Shown here: piece after piece, positions 26,980-36,295 of the stretch
Numbering within the stretch: the stretch's first letter is position 1
Layout: each line of letters begins with the position of its first letter
Source of the DNA: CABYIR01 sp038103905
Lineage (GTDB): Bacteria > Pseudomonadota > Alphaproteobacteria > Pelagibacterales > AG-422-B15
NCBI GenBank assembly: GCA_038103905.1
Contig: JAYNZW010000001.1
Span: forward strand, 164,707-228,706
Direction: 5' to 3'
Length of the DNA stretch: 64,000 bases
Made by a program: the position numbers and the translations under genes
Notes under the pieces: generated by a model
The model's database searches: none
What the model saw: the letters and a program-made list of their open reading frames with translations, nothing else
Told to the model about the DNA's origin: nothing

Positions 26980-28185
26980 ATGGTCATCAATATTGAAAAT
27001 AAAAATAGTAAAACTAGCACTCAAAGTTCGTGGCAAGACGTATTAGCTCTAAATGATCAACTTTCATCGGATGAGCAAATAACTCAATCTTCTGTAAGAG
27101 CCTTTTGTGAAGACAAGCTAATGCCAAGAATAGTAAATGACAACCGCAATGAACACTTCTCAAGAGAAATTCTCTTTGAAATGGGGGAACAGGGTTTATT
27201 AGGGTCATATCTAAATGGCTATGGCTGTGCAGGCGCAAACTATGTTAGTTATGGATTAATTGCTAGAGAAATTGAGAGAGTTGATAGCGCTTATAGATCT
27301 TTGATGTCAGTTCAAACCAGCTTAGTAATGTTTCCAATTTTCCAATTTGGCACAGAATCTCAAAAAGAAAAATATTTACCTAAATTGGCAACCGGAGAGT
27401 TAATTGGCAGTTTTGGTCTTACTGAACCTGATGCGGGAAGTGATCCAAACGCCATGAAGACAAGAGCAAAAAAAGTTTCAAATGGCTATCAATTAAGTGG
27501 GACTAAAACTTGGATTAGTAATTCACCAGTTGCAGATATTATGGTTGTTTGGGCAAAAGATGATGAGAATATTATTAAAGGATTTATTGTAGAGAGAGAT
27601 AGTAAAGGCCTTAGCACTCCAAAAATAGAAGGAAAGTTATCATTGCGTGCTTCAACCACAGGACAAATAGTGATGGAAGATGTTTTTTGCAGTGAAGAGC
27701 AAATGCTTCCTAACGCATCAGGACTTTCAGCTCCTTTTGCATGCTTAAACTCTGCTCGTTATGGAATTTCATGGGGAGCATTAGGTGCTGCAGAATTTTG
27801 TTTTGAGACTGCGAGACAATATGCGCTCGACAGAATAATGTTTGGGAAACCAATTGCAGCTACTCAACTAGTTCAATCAAAGTTAGTTGATATGCAAACA
27901 GAAATTGCTCTTGGATTTCAGGCTGCATTGAGAGTTGGAAGATTGATGGATAATAATGAATCTGATGCAAATATGGTTAGCCTTATAAAAAGAAATAATG
28001 TTGGAAAAAGTCTTGACGTAGCCAGAGTTGCTAGAGATATTCTAGGAGGTAATGGAATTTCAGATGAATATCATGTAATGAGACACATGATTAATCTTGA
28101 AACGGTTAAAACTTATGAAGGCACACATGATGTTCATACATTAATAATGGGAAGAAATTTAACAGGAATACAGGCATTTAAATAA
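26980..28185 (+). CDS. Acyl-CoA dehydrogenase, glutaryl-CoA dehydrogenase-like
   Basis: The 401-residue flavoenzyme has the FAD/substrate segments GSFGLTEPDAGSDPNAMKT and TKTWISNSPVADIMVVWAK. The catalytic Glu lies in VKTYEGTHDVHTLIMGR near the C-terminus (about residue 383), the arrangement seen in glutaryl-CoA dehydrogenase. GcdH oxidises and decarboxylates glutaryl-CoA to crotonyl-CoA, typically in lysine or cadaverine breakdown. The next gene is an aminotransferase starting 1 base after its stop, consistent with degradation of a diamine or amino acid to a dicarboxylate. Confidence 0.85.
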   Translation: MVINIENKNSKTSTQSSWQDVLALNDQLSSDEQITQSSVRAFCEDKLMPRIVNDNRNEHFSREILFEMGEQGLLGSYLNGYGCAGANYVSYGLIAREIERVDSAYRSLMSVQTSLVMFPIFQFGTESQKEKYLPKLATGELIGSFGLTEPDAGSDPNAMKTRAKKVSNGYQLSGTKTWISNSPVADIMVVWAKDDENIIKGFIVERDSKGLSTPKIEGKLSLRASTTGQIVMEDVFCSEEQMLPNASGLSAPFACLNSARYGISWGALGAAEFCFETARQYALDRIMFGKPIAATQLVQSKLVDMQTEIALGFQAALRVGRLMDNNESDANMVSLIKRNNVGKSLDVARVARDILGGNGISDEYHVMRHMINLETVKTYEGTHDVHTLIMGRNLTGIQAFK

Positions 28186-28186
28186 T

Positions 28187-29554
28187 ATGGCATACTTAAA
28201 TAGGACCACAAAACAGTGGCAAGACATAGATACCGCTCATCATCTTCACCCTTTCACTGATTATAAGTCATTGGCAAAAGAGGGAAGCAATATAATTGTT
28301 AAAGCTGACGGAGCTCATTTAACAAATACAGACGATAAGCAATTTTTAGATGCGATGTCTGGTCTGTGGTGTGTGAATGTTGGATATGGTAGAAAAAATT
28401 TAGCTGATGTTGCTTATAAGCAAATGCAAGAGCTTCCATATTATAATTCTTTTTTTAAAACAGCTACAGCTCCATCCATTGAACTAGCACAACAATTAGC
28501 AGAGATTGCTCCAAACGATTTGAATCATGCGTTTTTCTCATCAAGTGGCTCTGAAGCAAATGATACTGTAGTAAGAATGGTCAGAAGATATTGGGATCTA
28601 AAAGGCAAGCCAAACAAGAAAACTTTCATTAGTAGAGAGTACGCATATCACGGCAGTACAATGACTGGTGTAAGCTTAGGTGGAATGACCGCTATGCATG
28701 CACAAGGTGGAATGATGCCTGGATTTGATCATGTAATGCCGCCTTATTGGTATAAGTACGGTGCAGATATGTCACCAGAAGAGTTTGGATTATTTACTGC
28801 CAATAAAATTGAAGAAAAAATAAATGAAATTGGACCTGAAAACGTTGCTGCATTTATTGGTGAACCAATTCAAGGCGCTGGAGGTGTAATTATTCCACCC
28901 GACTCATATTGGCCACGAGTCCAAGAGATATGTAATCAGTATGATATTTTATTAGTTGTTGATGAGGTTATTTGTGGGTTTGGAAGAACCGGCGAGTGGT
29001 TTGGAAGTAATGCTTACAATATCAAACCAGATATTATTACTATGGCAAAAGGTATTAGTTCGGGCTACATCCCTCTTTCTGGAATTATGGTTGGTGATAG
29101 AGTAACTGAAACATTAATTGATGAAGGAGGAGAATTCTATCATGGATATACATATTCAGGTCATCCAGTTGCTTGTGCTGTTGCTATTGAAAATTTGAAA
29201 ATAATTAGAGAAGAAAATCTCATTGAAAACTCAAGAAAAACTTCAGTTTATCTGAAAGAGCGAATGAATGAAATCGCTGAACATCCACTAGTTGGTGAAG
29301 TTAGAATGAAAAGTTTTATAGGAGCAGTTGAGTTAGTGAAAGATAAAGATAAGAGAATAATGTTTGAAGAAACTGGTGTAGTTGGTGGAATTTGTAGAGA
29401 TTACTGTATTGAAAATGGACTAGTTATGAGAGCAGTAAGAGATGGAATGATTTTTTGCCCACCTCTTATTTTTAATAATAATCATATAGATGAGTTAGTT
29501 GAAAAGCTTAAAAAATCTCTAGACCAGACGCATGCTCATATTTCTAAATCATAA
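28187..29554 (+). CDS. Class III PLP aminotransferase, putrescine/omega-amino acid:pyruvate type
   Basis: The 455-residue protein has an FSSSGSEANDT phosphate-binding segment, YAYHGSTMTGVSLGG, a DEV cofactor site in LLVVDEVICGFGRTG and the Schiff-base Lys in TMAKGISSGYIPLSG (about residue 288). Family members of this length (SpuC-like, beta-alanine:pyruvate) move the terminal amino group of putrescine or other omega-amines to pyruvate. It is coupled to the glutaryl-CoA-dehydrogenase-like gene (1-base gap). Its 3' end overlaps the convergent GNAT gene by 19 bases. Confidence 0.88.
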   Translation: MAYLNRTTKQWQDIDTAHHLHPFTDYKSLAKEGSNIIVKADGAHLTNTDDKQFLDAMSGLWCVNVGYGRKNLADVAYKQMQELPYYNSFFKTATAPSIELAQQLAEIAPNDLNHAFFSSSGSEANDTVVRMVRRYWDLKGKPNKKTFISREYAYHGSTMTGVSLGGMTAMHAQGGMMPGFDHVMPPYWYKYGADMSPEEFGLFTANKIEEKINEIGPENVAAFIGEPIQGAGGVIIPPDSYWPRVQEICNQYDILLVVDEVICGFGRTGEWFGSNAYNIKPDIITMAKGISSGYIPLSGIMVGDRVTETLIDEGGEFYHGYTYSGHPVACAVAIENLKIIREENLIENSRKTSVYLKERMNEIAEHPLVGEVRMKSFIGAVELVKDKDKRIMFEETGVVGGICRDYCIENGLVMRAVRDGMIFCPPLIFNNNHIDELVEKLKKSLDQTHAHISKS

Positions 29555-29982
29555 GTGTAATACTCATTATCTCTTAAGTAACCAAGAGACTCGTAGAGTG
29601 ACTGTCCAGGAGTATTTGTCTTTGCTGTTGATAATTCAATAGAACCAAAATTATTTTCAGTTGCATATTGTTTAGCGGCATTCATAAGTAGTTTAGCAAA
29701 ACCTCTTCTTCTATACTCTTCTCTGACAAATAAATCATAGAGAACGATCTTCTGTCTAACATTTACTGAATCAAAAGTTGAATATAGTTGAGTGAATCCA
29801 ATACATCTTTCTTTTTCTTCTGCAAAAAAGATTACTGATTCATTGTTTGAAAGCCTTTCAGTTATATATTTTTGAGCAACACTAATATTAGATTCTTGTT
29901 TATAAAAAACTCTATATAGATCGAAAACTTCTCCTATAATCTTTGCATCATTTACATTTGCACGTTTTATATTTTCAGACAT
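29536..29982 (-). CDS. GNAT-family N-acetyltransferase
   Basis: The 148-residue protein is a single GNAT domain. The acetyl-CoA binding loop is VREEYRRRGFAKLLM (about residues 86-100), preceded by LYDLF, and the C-terminal beta-bulge region is NTPGQSLYESLGYLRD. It acetylates an amine; by context (amine island) a polyamine is possible, but the sequence does not show it. It lies just downstream of the MFS gene (3-base gap) and so is probably the third gene of a TetR-MFS-GNAT operon. Confidence 0.82.
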   Translation of the reverse strand: MSENIKRANVNDAKIIGEVFDLYRVFYKQESNISVAQKYITERLSNNESVIFFAEEKERCIGFTQLYSTFDSVNVRQKIVLYDLFVREEYRRRGFAKLLMNAAKQYATENNFGSIELSTAKTNTPGQSLYESLGYLRDNEYYTYDLEI

Positions 29983-29985
29983 CTT

Positions 29986-31143
29986 TTACCTCCTGAATGT
30001 TCTGTAAATAGAAATTACTAAAAAAATAAATGTGAAAGAGGTAATTGTGTATATAAAGCCCATTGGACCAACTATATCCATTACTCTGCCACCAATAAGA
30101 GGTCCAATTAACGAGCCGACCTCAAAAACCATTACTAGAATCGCTGTTGCTCCTGCAACCTGTGAAGCGCTGTAGCGCTCACCTAACATTGTAAGCGAAA
30201 TAGCAAAAATTCCACTTGCTGCGCCACCCCACATAAAACAACTAATTGCCATTATATAAAAATTATTAATAAACAGCGCAAATATGATTGGGCATATAAA
30301 AGTGATTAAAACAGCAGTATTCATGAGAAGTCTCTTATTCATTTTATCGAGTAACACACCAATGATGGGCTGGCAAATTACACCTCCTACCAAAGTGATG
30401 GTCACATATTGCAAAGCTAGATCTTGAGAAAAATTACTTTTAATCATGAAGATCGGAAAAAATGAAACAAACATAACATCATCTAAGCCACATAAAATAG
30501 CTGCTCCAAATATTGTAGGTGCAGCAATTATTGCAGCAAATACAGGAAGAGATTTTTTTTCAGGCAATTTAGGATCATCAATTTTAATTGTAATTAGTGG
30601 TATTATTGCAAGGAAAGATAGGGCTGAAATCACAACAAAAGGGAACCATCCCTCAATACCAGTGAGTGAAATTACCATTGGTCCAATTGCAAAACCAATT
30701 ACAAAAACAGTATTATAAATTGTTACTATCTTACCTCTGTTACTATCATTAGCCATAGATAGCATCCATGTATCAAATGCATTCCAAGCTAATGCTCCAG
30801 CAAATCCAATCAAAAATCGAATTAGGAACCAAGATGTTAAACTTTCAAAAATAGGAAATGTGAAATATAGAAGTATTGTAAATATTTGAGCTATGACGAT
30901 GGATCGCGCTAATCCAATTTTATGAATGATGATTGGCGTTATTCTTACAAATAAAATAACAGCCAGCGGTTGTGCAACAACGTTTAAACCAATTTCTGTA
31001 TTTGAATATCCTCGTGATTCAAGAATTAGTGAAAGCAGTGGTATTAATGTTCCAAGCTTTATTCCTATTATGAGGGCACATAAAAAAAGAACAAGATATG
31101 TTTTATATTGGTTTCCTAAATATGATTGAACTACAGATGTCAT
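29986..31143 (-). CDS. MFS transporter
   Basis: The 385-residue protein has twelve hydrophobic helices. The first-half signature is weak but present (LGTLIPLLSLILESRGYSNTEIGL), and the second half repeats the layout (GVICQPIIGVLLDKMNKR). It resembles the YcaD/UMF-type branch of the major facilitator superfamily. Its start overlaps the stop of the TetR gene (ATGA), which points to TetR-controlled uptake or export of an island substrate. Confidence 0.8.
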   Translation of the reverse strand: MTSVVQSYLGNQYKTYLVLFLCALIIGIKLGTLIPLLSLILESRGYSNTEIGLNVVAQPLAVILFVRITPIIIHKIGLARSIVIAQIFTILLYFTFPIFESLTSWFLIRFLIGFAGALAWNAFDTWMLSMANDSNRGKIVTIYNTVFVIGFAIGPMVISLTGIEGWFPFVVISALSFLAIIPLITIKIDDPKLPEKKSLPVFAAIIAAPTIFGAAILCGLDDVMFVSFFPIFMIKSNFSQDLALQYVTITLVGGVICQPIIGVLLDKMNKRLLMNTAVLITFICPIIFALFINNFYIMAISCFMWGGAASGIFAISLTMLGERYSASQVAGATAILVMVFEVGSLIGPLIGGRVMDIVGPMGFIYTITSFTFIFLVISIYRTFRR

Positions 31144-31787
31144 TGGAACTTTTCTTCATTTGGATAGATATTTCTGAAATATTTAATGATTAAGTTCCTA
31201 CAAAATTCATTAGTATATATTTTTGGATCAAACAAGATTCTTTGCCATAATCCGTCGACCATTGAATGATATGTTTCACTAATTTCAATTGCGCTTAAAG
31301 AATTTTGATTTGTTTTAGAATTTATCTTATCAATAAGTTTTTCCATTTGATGAAGATATATTTCATCTTGTTTTTGACATATGGATAGATATGATGGCCT
31401 AAATTTTACTTCACTATAAAATGCGATCCAAACTGATATTTTGTTCCGATTAGCAATTTTTTTACTAAAATCATTCTCACAAATTTTAAGCAACCTTTCA
31501 ATGGGATCTAAATTCTCATCCTCAAATATTTTTTGCCAAGATTTTTTATATTCATCAGATAGAAACTGAAGAGAGCTCAGTAATAAATTTTCTTTTGATT
31601 TAAATCTAAAATTTGCATATCCCTGTGACACTTTGGCTTTTTTGGCAACATGTGAGATTGTTGTGTCCCCAAGGCCTCTTTTAGCAATTGTTTCAATTGT
31701 CGCATCAATAAGTTTCTGATGATTTATAGAAATTTCACTACTTTTTTCATTTGATGTTTCTGTTTGTTTTTGACTTACTGCAATCAT
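31140..31787 (-). CDS. TetR-family (BetI-like) transcriptional regulator
   Basis: The 215-residue protein has an N-terminal helix-turn-helix: IETIAKRGLGDTTISHVA followed by KKAKVSQGYANFRFKSKENLL (about residues 33-70). The C-terminal ligand domain includes EIYLHQMEKLIDKI. The G.GD.T..HVAK.A.VS.G....F..KE.LL pattern is close to BetI, the choline/betaine-responsive repressor. It is divergent from the flavoprotein operon. A 20-base palindrome lies between the two promoters and a second copy sits before the aminotransferase at 36296, so it probably regulates itself and the amine island. The natural ligand is likely an amine (inference). Confidence 0.85.
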   Translation of the reverse strand: MIAVSQKQTETSNEKSSEISINHQKLIDATIETIAKRGLGDTTISHVAKKAKVSQGYANFRFKSKENLLLSSLQFLSDEYKKSWQKIFEDENLDPIERLLKICENDFSKKIANRNKISVWIAFYSEVKFRPSYLSICQKQDEIYLHQMEKLIDKINSKTNQNSLSAIEISETYHSMVDGLWQRILFDPKIYTNEFCRNLIIKYFRNIYPNEEKFQ

Positions 31788-31832
31788 GACAATTTAAAGA
31801 ATATACAAAGATCTCTCTCAAGGATAGTTTTG

Positions 31833-31852
31833 TATTGAATAATCATTCAATA
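31833..31852. promoter_or_regulatory. Predicted TetR operator between divergent regulator and flavoprotein operon
   Basis: A perfect palindrome, TATTGAAT-AATC-ATTCAATA, lies 46 bases from the regulator start and 33 bases from the flavoprotein start. TTGAAT (31835-31840) inside it can serve as a -35 element with TATCAT (31857-31862) as -10 after 16 bases, so bound repressor would block the rightward promoter. The same core, ATTGAA-N6-TTCAAT, occurs at 36261-36278. Confidence 0.75.
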
Positions 31853-31885
31853 TTGTTATCATATATATAAATTTTTGTAAGTTTT

Positions 31886-33514
31886 ATGCCAAAAAATACG
31901 CATGATATTATTGTTGTTGGGGCAGGTCATAACGGGCTAACTGCAGCTAGCTATATGGCAAAAGCTGGCCTCGATGTTCTTGTTCTTGAGAAAAATGAAT
32001 GGATTGGCGGAGCCGCTGTAAGCCGAGAATTATTTCCAGGATGGAAGTATTCAAACTGTTCTTATGTTTGTAGTTTGTTAAGGCCAGAAATCATGAGAGA
32101 TCTTGAACTGTATAAGTACGGGTTACAAATTATTCCTTATGAAGGAAGTGCAACAATGATGAGGAATGGCGATTATTATGCTCACTATCACGATCATGAT
32201 ATGACAATTAATTCTATAAGACGTCATTCTCATAAGGATGCAGAAGCGTATGAGCGATATAGTAGGGATGTACTTAGACAATGTAAAATTATCAAACCTT
32301 TGTTAAAGATGACACCTCCCGACCTAACTTCATTTAAACCAAAAGATCTTTTTGGAGCATTAGAATTTGCTAAACACTTTGCGGCAAAAGATGAACTAGG
32401 TGGTCTAGGTGAAAAAGAAATTTATGATACGATAAGATTCTATACAATGAGTATTCGGGATTATCTCGATGAGTATTTCGAAAGTGATATTACAAAAGCC
32501 CACTTAGCAGGTAGTGCAATTATTGGTACTGCTTTAGGGCCATGTTCACCGGGCTCTGCTTATGTTCTACTGCATCATTATATGGGTGAGGTTGATGGAT
32601 CAGTTGGATCATGGGGTTACTCGAGAGGTGGAATGGGTTCTATAACAAAAGCGATGATGGGCTGCTTAAATGATCATGGAGGTGAGGTTAAGCCAAGTAG
32701 TGAAGTCACAAATGTTATTGTTAAAAATGGTAGAGCAATCGGTGTTGCTACTAAAAATGGTGATGAGTATTACGCAAAAAAAATTGTATCTAATTTAGAT
32801 GCAAAAAGAACCTTCTTAAAGATAACTGAAGAAAAATCTCTTCCAGAAGACTTTGTTGAAAGAATTAAAAATTTTAAAATTAGAGGATCCTCAGGAAAAC
32901 TAAATATTGCTCTAGACGGACTTCCAGATTTTCCTTGTATTCCTGAAGGTGATCCAGGAGGCGGTGGAGATATGCATTTCACTGAGTCCATTGAGGAAAT
33001 GGAAGGAGCTTATGACGACTGGAAAAGAGGTCAATGGTCAAGAAATCCTTATGTAGATATGTGTATACCATCAAAAAGTGATCCTACGATGGCTGCTCCA
33101 GGTAAACATTACATGTCAGTATTTATTCAATATGTACCATTCAATTTGGCAAATGGAGGATGGAATGAAGAAAGAAAGCAAGAATTTGGAAGACATATTG
33201 TTGATTGCATATCTGAGTTTTCTCCAAACTTTAAAGATTTAATTAATCACTATGAAGTGAGAACTCCAATGGACTTAGACAGTGAGGTTGGATTAACTGA
33301 AGGAAATATCTTTCAAGGTGAATTAACAATGGACCAACTCATGTTCAATCGCCCTGTTCCTGGTTACGCACAATATCGTACTCCATTAAAAAATATGTAT
33401 ATTTGTAGCTCATCTACTCATCCTGGAGGTGGCGTAATGGGAGCACCTGGTGCAAATGCAGCGCGTGAAGTTCTTCTTGATATGAAAATGCCTCAAAAAG
33501 GAAATTACTACTAA
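31886..33514 (+). CDS. FAD-dependent oxidoreductase, PYROXD2/phytoene-desaturase-like (first of pair)
   Basis: The 542-residue protein has an N-terminal Rossmann FAD site (IIVVGAGHNGLTAASYMAKA, residues 7-26) continuing VLVLEKNEWIGGAA, and a C-terminal flavin-contact segment SSTHPGGGVMGAPGANAARE. The overall form fits the amine-oxidase/carotenoid-desaturase superfamily group called PYROXD2 or COG1233, whose bacterial members are poorly characterised. As the first gene after the operator it probably leads the operon. Its stop overlaps the start of the second flavoprotein by one base (TAATG). No carotenoid genes are present, so an amine or related substrate is more likely (inference). Confidence 0.82.
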   Translation: MPKNTHDIIVVGAGHNGLTAASYMAKAGLDVLVLEKNEWIGGAAVSRELFPGWKYSNCSYVCSLLRPEIMRDLELYKYGLQIIPYEGSATMMRNGDYYAHYHDHDMTINSIRRHSHKDAEAYERYSRDVLRQCKIIKPLLKMTPPDLTSFKPKDLFGALEFAKHFAAKDELGGLGEKEIYDTIRFYTMSIRDYLDEYFESDITKAHLAGSAIIGTALGPCSPGSAYVLLHHYMGEVDGSVGSWGYSRGGMGSITKAMMGCLNDHGGEVKPSSEVTNVIVKNGRAIGVATKNGDEYYAKKIVSNLDAKRTFLKITEEKSLPEDFVERIKNFKIRGSSGKLNIALDGLPDFPCIPEGDPGGGGDMHFTESIEEMEGAYDDWKRGQWSRNPYVDMCIPSKSDPTMAAPGKHYMSVFIQYVPFNLANGGWNEERKQEFGRHIVDCISEFSPNFKDLINHYEVRTPMDLDSEVGLTEGNIFQGELTMDQLMFNRPVPGYAQYRTPLKNMYICSSSTHPGGGVMGAPGANAAREVLLDMKMPQKGNYY

Positions 33515-35028
33515 TGTCTGATATGCAATATGATGCCATTATAATTGGCGGAGGTCATAACGGACTTGTTTGCGCAAATATTCTTGGTAAAAAAAATAAA
33601 AAAGTTTTAGTTTGTGAAGCCCGTGAAAATTGTGGGGGCATGGTTAATCATGAAATTATCAATTATGTTCCATCTGTTCCAAATAGCGTAAGCCAATCAA
33701 TTGGTGGATTAAATCTTAAGTATATTCCAAAAGGCACTATTGCTCTCTCAGAATCTGGTAAACACATTCGACTTATTGGAAATTTACACTTGGACCATGC
33801 TACGATCGCGAAGTTCTCAACGCAAGACGCTGATCGATACCTTGAGTTTCATGACAAGATGTCTCAGTTCTCAAAAACGCTTGGCAAATTCATGTTGGAT
33901 TCACCTCCAAGAATTATGAATAATAATTTTTCAGATTATGCAAAATTATTCAAGCTAGGTTTGAACGTGAGAATGCTTGGCAAAAAAAGATTTAACGAGT
34001 TTGCAAGAATGATCGGTTTAAATATAGCTGATGAACTTGAGGATAATTTTGAGAGTACTCTGCTTCAAGGACTTATTGCTCATGATTCTGTTTTAGGTTC
34101 AAACTTAGGAGCAAGATCACCTGGTTCATTGATTAACTTATTGTATAGAATGGCTGTTCATGGCAACTCACTTTTTGGTGGTATCTACGAAATGGAAGGT
34201 GGATCTGAGTCATTTATTTCTGCTCTTTTAGAAAAATGTAATAGAAATAGCGTTGAAATAAAAACATCTGCATCTGTAAAAAATTGTTTAATTGAAGATG
34301 ATAAAGCAGTTGGTGTTGAATTACATAATGGCGAAAAATTTTTTGGAAAAACAGTAATTTCAAATGCTGATCCTAGATCAACATATCTTTGTTTACTTGG
34401 TGCTCAAAATCTTGATACGGATGTTAAGAGAAGAATTAAACATCACCGGTCAAAAGGGCGTGTCGCAAAGCTTTCACTTGAACTAAAACAAATGCCAGAA
34501 TTTAATGATTGTGACATTGAAGATCTAAACAGCAGAATGGTGGTTTCTCCTTCTATTGATTATATTGAGGAAAATTTTAACCCAAGCAAATTTGATAAAT
34601 TATCATCTGAGCCAGTTCTTGAGATCTGTTTAAAAAAAGATAAAGACAGCAATCCTTCTTTGGATATTCAGGTTCAATATGCTCCCTACAGAGCTCATGG
34701 TGGTTGGGAAAATATTAAAGAAGACTATGTAAACTCAATTATAAAAATTTTATCAAAGTACTCTTCAAACATTGAAAGCTGTATTGAAAGTAAAACATTT
34801 ATCACTCCAGATGATATAGAACAAAATTATCATGTTTCAGGGGGACATTGGCATCATGGAGAAATTCAAATTGATCAACTATTTATGCTTAGACCTATTC
34901 CTGGGGCAGCACAGTATAGGACTCATTTAGATGGTCTTTATTTGTGCGGTGCTGGAGCTCATCCAGGTGGAGGAATGCATGGAATTTCTGGGAAAAATGC
35001 TGCCAAAGTTGTTCTGGGAGATCTATAA
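33514..35028 (+). CDS. FAD-dependent oxidoreductase, PYROXD2/phytoene-desaturase-like (second of pair)
   Basis: The 504-residue paralogue of the preceding gene has the FAD site AIIIGGGHNGLVCANILGKK (residues 9-28) and the C-terminal GAGAHPGGGMHGISGKNAAK. It is clearly diverged and shorter, so the two may form a heterodimer or catalyse successive steps. It abuts the GcvT-like gene with no spacer. Together with that gene it looks like a unit for oxidising a methylated or alkylated amine and passing a one-carbon unit on (inference). Confidence 0.82.
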   Translation: MSDMQYDAIIIGGGHNGLVCANILGKKNKKVLVCEARENCGGMVNHEIINYVPSVPNSVSQSIGGLNLKYIPKGTIALSESGKHIRLIGNLHLDHATIAKFSTQDADRYLEFHDKMSQFSKTLGKFMLDSPPRIMNNNFSDYAKLFKLGLNVRMLGKKRFNEFARMIGLNIADELEDNFESTLLQGLIAHDSVLGSNLGARSPGSLINLLYRMAVHGNSLFGGIYEMEGGSESFISALLEKCNRNSVEIKTSASVKNCLIEDDKAVGVELHNGEKFFGKTVISNADPRSTYLCLLGAQNLDTDVKRRIKHHRSKGRVAKLSLELKQMPEFNDCDIEDLNSRMVVSPSIDYIEENFNPSKFDKLSSEPVLEICLKKDKDSNPSLDIQVQYAPYRAHGGWENIKEDYVNSIIKILSKYSSNIESCIESKTFITPDDIEQNYHVSGGHWHHGEIQIDQLFMLRPIPGAAQYRTHLDGLYLCGAGAHPGGGMHGISGKNAAKVVLGDL

Positions 35029-36228
35029 ATGAATAGTGATTTAAGATTTTCAGCTTTAAAGAAAACGCCATTTCATTCAAGAACGAGCTTAGCTTCGCGA
35101 ACAAATAAATGGTACACGTGGAATGGTTTCACTGTCCCTACAGAATATTCGACTGTAGAACTTGAGTACACTGCTGCTAGGAATGGAACTTCTGTAATGG
35201 ACTTAACTCCTATGGGTAAGTACGAAATAACAGGAGATGATGCACATCTTTTTGTTGATTATTTAGTTACAAGGGATTTGTCTGAGATGAAAGATAATAC
35301 AGTTGCATATATTATATGGTGCAATGAAGATGGAAAAGTTCTTGATGATGGAACAATATTTAAATACTCATCAAAAAAATTTATGCTTTGTTGTGCTGTA
35401 AAAATTTTTAATTGGTTAAATGATTCTGCAGAGGGATTTGATGTAGGAATCAAAGATGTAACAGATACAATTGCCGCTCTTTCTTTGCAAGGTCCGACAT
35501 CTTGTTCAACTCTTAAAAACTATGGAGCACATGATTTAGAAACACTAGCTCCATTTGAAATGAAACAATTCACTATAGATGGATACAACGTTTTAATTTC
35601 TCGTACTGGTTTCACAGGAGATCTAGGATATGAAATATGGACTGATCCTGAAAACGCCGAGTCAGCTTGGGATAGTATTTTTGAAGCTGGTAAGCAACTT
35701 AAAATCAGGCCATTTGGAATGCATGCTTTAGATATGACAAGGATTGAAGCAGGATTTATTCAAACCAATACTGATTTCATGGCTGCAGAGGATGCATTAA
35801 GACCAGTAAGAATGAGATCACCATATGAAATTGGAATGGGGTGGCTGGTCCATTTTAAAAAGAAAAATTATTTTGTTGGTAAAAAAGCACTTAAGTTAGA
35901 AAAAGAAAAAAGTACAACTGAGAGGTGTCTAGTGGGTCTCGATATAGACGGAGACAAGCCAGCACATGGCTCTGTTATCTATAATGAAAAAAAAGAAGAT
36001 ATTGGAATCGTGACTGCTGCAATGTGGAGTCCGACAATGAAGAGAAATATTGCTTTAGCTTCATTAAAGCGTCCCTACGGCATTAAAATTAAAGATAATA
36101 TATTTGCAGAAATCTATCATCCTGAAGAAATTGAATATCGTAAAATTTGGGCTAAATGTAAGGTTGTAAAGAGACAATTTTACAACCCTGAAAGAAGAAA
36201 TAAGGTCCCCGCAGACCTATATGAATAG
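35029..36228 (+). CDS. GcvT-like aminomethyltransferase family protein
   Basis: The 399-residue protein carries the GcvT/DmdA fold: NGFTVPTEYSTVELEYTAARN at the N-terminus, VMDLTPMGKYEITG, the folate-site region SRTGFTGDLGYEIW (about 187-200) and a glycine-cleavage T C-terminal barrel. Family members transfer a methyl or methylene group to tetrahydrofolate (GcvT, DmdA, sarcosine/dimethylglycine dehydrogenase domains). No gcvH or gcvP is nearby, so it is not the standard glycine cleavage system. Being fused in operon to two flavoproteins, it probably accepts the one-carbon unit from their amine substrate (inference). DmdA itself, the DMSP demethylase, is a possible alternative identity. Confidence 0.8.
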   Translation: MNSDLRFSALKKTPFHSRTSLASRTNKWYTWNGFTVPTEYSTVELEYTAARNGTSVMDLTPMGKYEITGDDAHLFVDYLVTRDLSEMKDNTVAYIIWCNEDGKVLDDGTIFKYSSKKFMLCCAVKIFNWLNDSAEGFDVGIKDVTDTIAALSLQGPTSCSTLKNYGAHDLETLAPFEMKQFTIDGYNVLISRTGFTGDLGYEIWTDPENAESAWDSIFEAGKQLKIRPFGMHALDMTRIEAGFIQTNTDFMAAEDALRPVRMRSPYEIGMGWLVHFKKKNYFVGKKALKLEKEKSTTERCLVGLDIDGDKPAHGSVIYNEKKEDIGIVTAAMWSPTMKRNIALASLKRPYGIKIKDNIFAEIYHPEEIEYRKIWAKCKVVKRQFYNPERRNKVPADLYE

Positions 36229-36230
36229 CC

Positions 36231-36246
36231 AAAAATTATAATTTTT
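36231..36246 (+). terminator. Possible AT-only terminator after the GcvT-like gene
   Basis: The perfect palindrome AAAAATTATAATTTTT lies 2 bases after the stop codon, ends in a T-run and is flanked by AGCC on both sides. It may be a weak terminator that separates the flavoprotein operon from the next promoter. Confidence 0.35.
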
Positions 36247-36260
36247 AGCCTAATTCAATT

Positions 36261-36290
36261 ATTGAACAGCCATTCAATTTGAGGTATAAT
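36261..36290 (+). promoter_or_regulatory. Predicted TetR-controlled promoter, second operator copy, leaderless start
   Basis: ATTGAA-N6-TTCAAT (36261-36278) repeats the core of the operator at 31834-31851 with identical spacing. TTGAAC (36262-36267) and a consensus TATAAT (36285-36290) are exactly 17 bases apart. The -10 ends 5 bases before the ATG at 36296, so transcription should begin at or within a base or two of the start codon, giving a leaderless mRNA. Confidence 0.75.
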
Positions 36291-36295
36291 GACTC

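Noticed and set aside
34980..35030. Glycine riboswitch expected before a GcvT-like gene
   Set aside because: There is no spacer at all between the second flavoprotein gene and the GcvT-like gene, and no riboswitch-like GC-rich structure is visible upstream of the operon.
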